From Fimbriiglobus ruber (GTDB lineage: Bacteria > Planctomycetota > Planctomycetia > Gemmatales > Gemmataceae): a stretch of DNA of 64,000 nt. The translations under genes were made by a program, and so were the position numbers. Within the stretch, counting starts at the first letter, position 1. Each line of letters starts with the position of its first letter. Positions 58,921 through 64,000 of the stretch are shown in pieces. The notes below the pieces were generated by a model. It was not told where the DNA came from. It did no database searches and worked only from the letters and a program-made list of their open reading frames with translations. The DNA is taken from positions 1 to 64,000 of the forward strand of contig NZ_NIDE01000017.1 in NCBI RefSeq assembly GCF_002197845.1. Direction: 5' to 3'.

Positions 58921-59732
58921 AAAACCATCTTCGGTCTCTGCACGCAGCGAAACTCCCCCAAGCAGTTTTCAAGCTCTTGGTACGTGAACAAACACGGGTC
59001 TGATAGCCCGTAGGGATTGATCTCGATGAGCGTTACCCTCTGATCGATCCACAAATCGACCACGAGGTCATCGACGTGAAGGTGGGGAATAACCTTCTCT
59101 TCGATAAACGCCGAAATCGTCGCCTTCCGCTCTTCCTGGCGCCCGTAAATCTCCGCGAAAGCCAACGGGACGTTTTCGTGCCAGCACTCATCGAAGCCGG
59201 CGTAGTGGTACTGGCTAATCCCCGCTAGCTTTCGGTCCTTGATGAAACAACGAAACTCCTCTGACTTCCTGATCGGGTGCCACTCCCGGAAGAGCAGCCT
59301 AACCGGTTCACTTTCGAGGGAAGAGTAACGGGCGAGATCATCCAGGATGCGTTCGCTGTAGAGCAGCTTTTTCACGTCATGAAACGAACAAGCCCGGAAA
59401 TTCGTGGCCTCGCCCCAGTAATTATCCTTCGGGCTTCGCGACTCCAGCCTGAAGAAACAACCGTTCGTGAACAGGCTCACTCCTCGCTTAATCTTGGACT
59501 GTAGCCCAGGACTCCAGGGGTCGTCTTTATCCTGAAAGATCCCGGCAAGCTCCGAAGCCTCCGAAGCGGTTAACACCTCCACCTTGGTGCCGAACGAAAG
59601 CTCCCGGTATTGCTCGGGCCATTGGGTGTACAAGCACGGCCGCAGAGGCGCGATCCAGTTTTCAGAGACCTGGCGACTTTCCTCAGCCGTGGGCATTTTC
59701 AATCCGATGCAATCCGCTTCCTTGCCGGTCAT
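58917..59732 (-). CDS. Cdc123/D123-like ATP-grasp protein
   Basis: 271 residues from ATG 59730-59732 behind AGAGGTGG. C-terminal ATP-grasp features: EEFRCFIKDRKLAGISQYHY, LHVDDLVVDLWIDQRVTLIE and INPYGLSDPCLFTYQE (metal-binding Asp/Glu/Asn as in D123). The earlier part has SLFTNGCFFRLESRSPKDNY, the phosphate-binding Lys region. Eukaryotic Cdc123 helps assemble eIF2; bacterial members are of unknown role and often lie in mobile or biosynthetic loci. The promoter side has been displaced by an ISKra4 insertion 21 bp upstream. Confidence 0.82.
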   Translation of the reverse strand: MTGKEADCIGLKMPTAEESRQVSENWIAPLRPCLYTQWPEQYRELSFGTKVEVLTASEASELAGIFQDKDDPWSPGLQSKIKRGVSLFTNGCFFRLESRSPKDNYWGEATNFRACSFHDVKKLLYSERILDDLARYSSLESEPVRLLFREWHPIRKSEEFRCFIKDRKLAGISQYHYAGFDECWHENVPLAFAEIYGRQEERKATISAFIEEKVIPHLHVDDLVVDLWIDQRVTLIEINPYGLSDPCLFTYQELENCLGEFRCVQRPKMVL

Positions 59733-59752
59733 TCCACCTCTCTTTCCGCCCT

Positions 59753-61269
59753 GGGTGTGTTCAAAGTTTGTCGGTAGGTTTTTACGCGGCCAACGTTTTG
59801 GGGGTTGCCGCCGGTCGTGTCCTCGGGTGGGTGGCCCAGAACCCGTCCCAGAACGCGGGGCCACTTTGGTAGATGGCCCGCAACGCGGCGACGGCCGCGG
59901 CCCCGTTCACCGTCCACCGCATCCCGGCTCCCTTCAACCGGGCTCCGACGACTTTACACCCGGCTTCCGTCGGTCCACTCCCGAGGTCGTACCCGGCCGC
60001 ACGGTACGCCGGGTAATCGGTCCGGTGAAGGGTTCCGTCGAAGTACCCGAGGAGTAATCGCCGGGCCTCGTCGGCCGCGTCCCCCGACGGCAACGGCTGG
60101 TCCCGAATCCACGCCACGAACCCGGCCCCACCGCGGTCGTACAACGTGCCCTTGGCCCGGTCCACCCACGACTCCCGCGTGGCCTCGTCGGCCCACACCG
60201 CCCGGGCATACGTGTGGAGGTGTTCGACCGCGTGATACCAGTCCAGGATGCACAACAACCCGTCGTCGAAATGCCGCCGTAATCCGGCTTCCAACCCGTT
60301 CCCGGCGTCCGACACCGCGATCACCCGGTCGACGCGGCCGAACCCGCGGGCAATGGCCCGCTGACGCAACCCCGCACACACCTGGTCGAGGTTCCAATCC
60401 GTCACGTACTCGGTCCCCGTCTTGTCCGGCGTGTACACCAGCCCGATGTACAGCATCCGGCTGTCCGCCTGCGTTCCGTCCGGGTGTTGGATCGGGACGC
60501 GGAACGCATCCAACCCGAGATACCCGATCGTCGTCGTCTGGTCCGGGGCGGTGAAATCCCAGGCCGGTTGGGGCGGGGACGGGACCACCACGCTCCCCGC
60601 CCGGGTCCGGGCGATCCACTCCTGGCCGGCCCGCTCGGTCGCCCGCCAGACGGTCCCGGCCGACACCCGCCGACCGGCGAATCGGCGGAGCAAGTCGTCG
60701 GCCCCGTCGGCGAACGAGGCCAGCACTCCGGCCAAGGTGACCAACGGCCGGAACCCCGGGCTGAGGGCGTCGGCTTGCAGCCCCAGGGTGGCGTCGGCCG
60801 GACACGTCCCGGTCTGACACGCCCGGCAGTGGTAGTACGCTCGGGACACGTCGACATCCCCGGTCAAGGTCACGATCCGGCGGGACCGCCAGGCGTGGAA
60901 CCGGGCGTCCGCCCGGCACTCCGGGCACACGATGCTCGACCCCTGGTACCCCCTTTTTTCCGGGCCTCGAGCCCGGTCTGGTGGGCCGTCGTGGCCAGGT
61001 CATGGGCGGCGTCCCGGAGCCGATACTCGATGTCCCCGAACAGTTCGGTGTCCGGGCGATCGACCAACTGCTCGGCCATCCGCCGGAGAGCGTCCTCGGC
61101 CGCCGGGCGGAGTTGGGTCAGAAGAGCCTCGATACGGGCGTGGCGGTCGGGAGTCGGAGACATGGTGCCCATCCTGGTCGGAATGTCCGGCCCGGTCACG
61201 AGTTCGGGCCGCTTCCCCGAACGTACCCGACACCCATCCATTTTGCACCCACTAACTTGGAACACCCCC
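59753..61269. mobile_element. ISKra4-family insertion sequence, 1517 bp
   Basis: Imperfect terminal repeats (left GGGTGTGTTCAAAGTTTG, right complement GGGGGTGTTCCAAGTTAG). A perfect 9-bp duplication TTCCGCCCT is at 59744-59752 and 61270-61278. It lies between repeat copy H and the Cdc123-like gene. Confidence 0.88.
59782..61163 (-). CDS. ISKra4-family transposase, possible -1 frameshift fusion
   Basis: Frame 1 begins at 61161-61163 (PTPDRHARIEALLTQLRPAA) and runs to LEARKK. The main frame then reads YQGSSIVCPECRADARFHAW (zinc ribbon), VSRAYYHCRACQTG, the DDE-type core IGYLGLDAFRVPI (Asp), RVIAVSDAGNGLEAGLRRHF (Asp), CILDWYHAVEHLHTYARAVW and GSGPTEAGCKVVGARLKG (Glu) to 59782. The switch lies at an A6G5 run (60949-60959), where slipping back one base joins both parts. 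Either programmed -1 frameshifting or a simple indel could explain it. Confidence 0.85.
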
Positions 61270-61298
61270 TTCCGCCCTATTGGGCTTGTTTCTTTCTT

Positions 61299-61378
61299 GC
61301 GTCAGCGGGCGACAGGGCCGCGCAGCGGGTACGAAGTACGGAACCCCGAAAGCACGCGACGGCGAAGCCGGGACGCCC
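61299..61378 (+). repeat. GNA-hairpin repeat, copy H
   Basis: Closing arms GCGTC (61299) and GACGC (61372). Hairpins CCGC-GCA-GCGG, GTAC-GAA-GTAC and terminal CGGC-GAA-GCCG after AAAGCACGCGA. Before the ISKra4 insertion it lay between the gene ending at 61404 and the start of the Cdc123-like gene. Confidence 0.8.
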
Positions 61379-61403
61379 AGACACTGAACTTGAAGCCAAC
61401 CGC

Positions 61404-61660
61404 TCATCGACCATGCCCTTTCCCCTGAAGCATTCCCTCCGCTCGCGTAATCGCGTCCGCTGCCTTCTGTCGTGCTTCCTCTGTCACGATGACCTGGAAA
61501 CGGGGTGATCCATCGATTTCCGCCTCAAGCTTGGTGTGCTTCGCGTCGTGGTATCGCTTGAGGGATTTCGTCGCCAGCCACAATGCCCTCGAAGGAGCGC
61601 ATTTTCAACGGCCGGGTCTTGCGGGACATGGTCGGATGACTTGAGGTTTGAATCGGTCAT
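61404..61660 (-). pseudogene. Small helical protein gene, frameshifted
   Basis: ATG 61658-61660 overlaps the J-domain gene's stop (ATGA) and reads TDSNLKSSDHVPQDPAVENA. Then the frame changes near 61588 and continues LWLATKSLKRYHDAKHTKLE, PRFQVIVTEEARQKAADAIT to a stop at 61404. The 3' part could instead use a TTG start at 61581-61583 with GAGGG upstream. No family recognised. Confidence 0.6.
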
Positions 61661-62223
61661 CCCACTCTCCTCAGCAACACGTCCCGAGCCGCGTTCAGTC
61701 GAGCCATCTGTTCGTGGCTGCCGCCGGGCCTGTCGGGATGACAACTTTTGGCCTTCTCGCGATAAGCGACTTCGACTTCCGATCGATTTGCCCCTGCCTT
61801 CAGACCCAAAACGTCCCACGGCGAATTACTGGGCAACGCGACGAAGCCGGTAAACGCCTGTTGCACCATGTCCCCGGTTCCCCAACGTTCGATTCCCCGA
61901 AGCGCCTCTATCGTCTTTCGGATCGCCTGGACGTTGTCTGCGACAGAATCCCAACGGTCGCAGCAGAAGCACATCTGTTGGCCCTTGTGGGTGAAGTAAA
62001 CCGCCACACCCCGATCAGAGGGTTGAGGTTGATTCGCGTAGGGCAAACCGTCGCGGCGAAGCGGGATGTTCGTGGATAGGACTGGAAGGGTTCCACCGAG
62101 CAGCCGGATCTCATGGAGAAGGCAGTCGCGAGCCGTGGCAAACGAGACATCAAACCGGCTTCGTTGGGGATTACGGGTCCGGGGTTTTCCGGAGGGCCAT
62201 GCTAACGGGAACGCTTCAGTCAT
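61657..62223 (-). CDS. J-domain protein
   Basis: 188 residues. The first 110 residues form an unrecognised beta part (RGVAVYFTHKGQQMCFCCDR); the C-terminus is a J domain: SPWDVLGLKAGANRSEVEVA, YREKAKSCHPDRPGGSHEQM (HPD motif) and ARLNAARDVLL. J domains stimulate DnaK-type chaperones; phage and plasmid versions may recruit host chaperones for replication or assembly. It overlaps both neighbours by 4 bp. Confidence 0.85.
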   Translation of the reverse strand: MTEAFPLAWPSGKPRTRNPQRSRFDVSFATARDCLLHEIRLLGGTLPVLSTNIPLRRDGLPYANQPQPSDRGVAVYFTHKGQQMCFCCDRWDSVADNVQAIRKTIEALRGIERWGTGDMVQQAFTGFVALPSNSPWDVLGLKAGANRSEVEVAYREKAKSCHPDRPGGSHEQMARLNAARDVLLRRVG

Positions 62224-62564
62224 TTATCCTCACTTTCTGTGATTACTTCTCTCACTGCCTGAATCCCCTCGGCTACCGCTTCCCGTAACCCTGAGCTCAG
62301 CAACTTCACCGAGCCGGACAGCCTCAACACCTCCAGAGGAACGACAGCGGTTACCGCGGCTCTCTTCAACTGCTCGACCTGGCCCTGAAGCCGCTCGCAC
62401 TCTGCCTGTAGGTCCGCGATCGACGCCACGGCCCCCTCGGTATTCACCTCCTGGGCACCCATCAGTGCCAGTAGCTGGTCATGAACCCTCACTGCTTTTG
62501 ATGAGACATGGAACCCTTCAGAGACGAGACTGTCGCGAGAGGCGGTGATCTGGTCGGGGGTCAT
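62220..62564 (-). CDS. Hypothetical 114-aa coiled-coil protein
   Basis: MTPDQITASRDSLVSEGFHV, then IADLQAECERLQGQVEQLKR, a clear coiled-coil, and LSSGLREAVAEGIQAVREVI. Coupled at both ends by 4-bp overlaps to the J-domain gene and the 62561 gene. No family recognised. Confidence 0.6.
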   Translation of the reverse strand: MTPDQITASRDSLVSEGFHVSSKAVRVHDQLLALMGAQEVNTEGAVASIADLQAECERLQGQVEQLKRAAVTAVVPLEVLRLSGSVKLLSSGLREAVAEGIQAVREVITESEDK

Positions 62565-63328
62565 TGCTGATCGCCTTTTATTTCGTTGGACGGCGTTGGC
62601 CAATTTGCCATCTTCCTCTTACTCCCGCATCGACGGCACTTAAATTCGAGTCTGCCCTTGAAATCGGTTTTGTCAGTTGGCTGCATGTGTGACTCGTCAC
62701 AGGCAATGCACGATACATTGCTTTTTACAGGTAGTTGGAAAGAGCCGTTCAGCATAGCTGCGCGTTCATCTTCGCTCATAACTGTACCCCGCCTCGGTTT
62801 CTCATTTTCTGATGATATTGATAAATCAGGCTTACAGAGTGCTTTAGCGCCTTTCATTTTGTGAATATCGGCTGCGGCTTCTCTACTTATACCGCCCAAG
62901 CGGATATTCTCGACACTGCCTTCGGCTTCGCGTTCTTTATCCACCAATGGTTTCACTTTTGCACGCGACTCTCTAAGCAATGCTTCCACGCTCTGACGCT
63001 GTAAACGGTCTTTTACGCTTTCAACAGGCGCTACCAATTCCCGCTTCGGACGTGCCGCTTTGAGATAGCGAACCAAGAAATAACGAAGATTGCCTTCGTC
63101 CAGATGGTAGGCATTAAACTTATCGTCGGGGCCGACAGGGAGAGCATCATTGAACGCTTTGCCATCAATCAGTAGGTCTAAACCCCAATCATCCGGCTGT
63201 TGCTCGACCTTGGCGCCTTCGTAGGCCATAATTGCCGCTTTAAGAGCTTCAGGATGCGCTAGGCCATGTTCCGCAACTCTACAATGCGCTTGGCATGCCT
63301 CAAGAAACGCCTTCTCATCAATCGACAT
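62561..63328 (-). CDS. Hypothetical 255-aa protein with C-terminal zinc ribbon
   Basis: Helical N-terminus (EKAFLEACQAHCRVAEHGLA, PEALKAAIMAYEGAKVEQQP), a middle of charged helices, and a zinc ribbon VSCIACDESHMQPTDKTDFK, LEFKCRRCGSKRKM (two CxxC). Base composition is a little lower in GC than its neighbours. It overlaps the next gene by 11 bp. Function unknown. Confidence 0.6.
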   Translation of the reverse strand: MSIDEKAFLEACQAHCRVAEHGLAHPEALKAAIMAYEGAKVEQQPDDWGLDLLIDGKAFNDALPVGPDDKFNAYHLDEGNLRYFLVRYLKAARPKRELVAPVESVKDRLQRQSVEALLRESRAKVKPLVDKEREAEGSVENIRLGGISREAAADIHKMKGAKALCKPDLSISSENEKPRRGTVMSEDERAAMLNGSFQLPVKSNVSCIACDESHMQPTDKTDFKGRLEFKCRRCGSKRKMANWPTPSNEIKGDQQ

Positions 63329-63917
63329 AATTCACCCCCGCTGCGTCTAGGACGGCTTTGGCGTATTTCTCAGCCAGCGGATAAGCGGCTCCGTTGCCCG
63401 GCTTTGCATCCATTAAGGCCATTGCGCACTTCTCCAGCGATACCGACATCGGCTCCGTTGTTCGGAAGTAGGGATGTAGTCGGTCAAACACTTCTTTCGC
63501 TTTGCGTTTTGCCGTTGCCTCTGCCGATGGCGAACGATTGCCAGTGCGCGGAGCCTGGAACTGGTCGAATAGCCGCCAGATATGCTCGATGACGAACTGT
63601 TCGTCGACCACCGAATTTGCTACAAGGCCGTCATTTGCTTCACTCTGGATCGGTTTGCCACCGCCGGCAAAGGCATCCTGCATCGCGGCAATGGCGGCTT
63701 CGGCTGCCTTGAGCCAGTATCCGCATTCCCCATGACGCTGCAGAGTTTCCCATCTAAGCCCAGCATTGGCTGCCAATGCTTTGGCCACAGTCTCCAGATC
63801 GCCGCGATGCTCCCGCACAATGGCGATTGCTTCAGAAATGGCCGAATTATAAATGTGCTTTAAGGGACTGCTCGTAAGTTTTGCGGCCTCTAGCTTCTCA
63901 ACCAGCGAATCGATCAT
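63318..63917 (-). CDS. Hypothetical 199-aa protein
   Basis: From ATG 63915-63917 (MIDSLVEKLEAAKLTSSPLK). Contains AIAIVREHRGDLETVAKALA, ECGYWLKAAEAAIAAMQDAF and a C-terminal part EKYAKAVLDAAGVNYVD. Phage-type helical protein with an AxAIxxM pattern seen in small phage accessory proteins. Function unknown. Confidence 0.6.
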   Translation of the reverse strand: MIDSLVEKLEAAKLTSSPLKHIYNSAISEAIAIVREHRGDLETVAKALAANAGLRWETLQRHGECGYWLKAAEAAIAAMQDAFAGGGKPIQSEANDGLVANSVVDEQFVIEHIWRLFDQFQAPRTGNRSPSAEATAKRKAKEVFDRLHPYFRTTEPMSVSLEKCAMALMDAKPGNGAAYPLAEKYAKAVLDAAGVNYVD

Positions 63918-64000
63918 TTTGCCCCCACAATCCAAGCCAGTTCAATTCCTGCGACAAACCCAAGGGCGCACCAGGCGAACAGAAACCCGATCAGGCATCG
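63914..64000 (-). CDS. Partial small membrane protein
   Basis: The frame entering from the window edge reads CLIGFLFAWCALGFVAGIEL and ends AWIVGAK, with its stop overlapping the next start (ATGA). One membrane segment; the start is outside the window. Confidence 0.5.
   Translation of the reverse strand, partial: RCLIGFLFAWCALGFVAGIELAWIVGAK

Noticed and set aside
61299-61378. Structured repeat as a twister, hammerhead, HDV-like or known riboswitch RNA
   Set aside because: None of the conserved core sequences of those classes that I can recall are present, and the elements lie antisense to neighbouring genes as often as sense. A covariance search would be needed to exclude remote similarity.
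1-64000. CRISPR array, tRNA or rRNA genes
   Set aside because: No regularly spaced direct repeats, cloverleaf with CCA-type acceptor or conserved rRNA segments were noticed on reading both strands; a tRNAscan-type search was not possible.

Overview
The window looks like a large accessory region (phage remnant, plasmid or integrative element) from a GC-rich planctomycete, most likely a Gemmataceae member. That placement is inferred from a DUF1559 pilin-like protein paired with a planctomycete-type lipoprotein, two proteins of the MTExEWL family that I associate with Gemmata relatives, PAS-rich histidine kinases, and a dense load of IS5, IS66, IS110, ISAs1, ISKra4 and IS1595 elements. No rRNA, tRNA, CRISPR array, phage structural module or type IV secretion operon was seen.

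Layout. (1) 1-3.5 kb, minus strand: a decayed phage-type replication cluster (several frameshifted genes, a VRR-NUC nuclease, an excisionase-like HTH protein). (2) 3.5-10.6 kb, plus strand: a phage recombination module (Gp157-like, Bet/RecT annealing protein, DUF3268 zinc protein, NinB-like, AP2/HNH gene broken by an IS5 element, SSB, GapR/DUF2312, HNH endonuclease). (3) 10.9-24.6 kb: many small accessory genes, an IS66 element, ribosomal protein bS21, then a minus-strand run of phage/plasmid-style genes with a MazG-like protein and a DUF4942 adenine methyltransferase. (4) 25.3-31.3 kb: an integron cassette array without a visible integrase (a CALIN). It has five attC sites and plus-strand cassettes encoding an 80-aa protein, a small membrane protein, a 579-aa helical-repeat/HNH protein and a barstar-like protein. 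Two attC sites are split at the same position by identical 1252-bp IS110 elements. The non-coding end of each IS110 copy folds into a bridge-RNA-like hairpin carrying guides that match attC and the element's own ends. (5) 31.9-39.95 kb: a MobF relaxase-helicase gene whose start is interrupted by an HNH homing-endonuclease insert that carries a recoded copy of the relaxase start; then ASCH and Lar-like proteins, a chain of overlapping small genes, a mandelate racemase and a frameshifted tautomerase. A 27-bp perfect inverted repeat bounds this block. (6) 40-53 kb: DUF1559/lipoprotein pair, ISAs1, ArsR-type regulators, phospholipase D nuclease, AlbA_2 protein, metallophosphoesterase, a visibly AT-richer SMEK-domain gene, glycine-zipper protein. 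(7) 53-58 kb: a three-gene signalling operon (CHASE3 kinase, single-domain response regulator, LOV hybrid kinase). (8) 58.6-64 kb: Cdc123-type ATP-grasp, ISKra4 element, J-domain protein and further minus-strand accessory genes running off the end.

A second repeated structure runs through the accessory DNA: seven copies of a roughly 80-nt multi-hairpin element with covarying stems and GNA triloops. All seven lie on the plus strand and next to gene 3' ends whichever way the gene points. I do not recognise it. Around ten apparent frameshifts occur across the window, so decay or assembly indels must be kept in mind.
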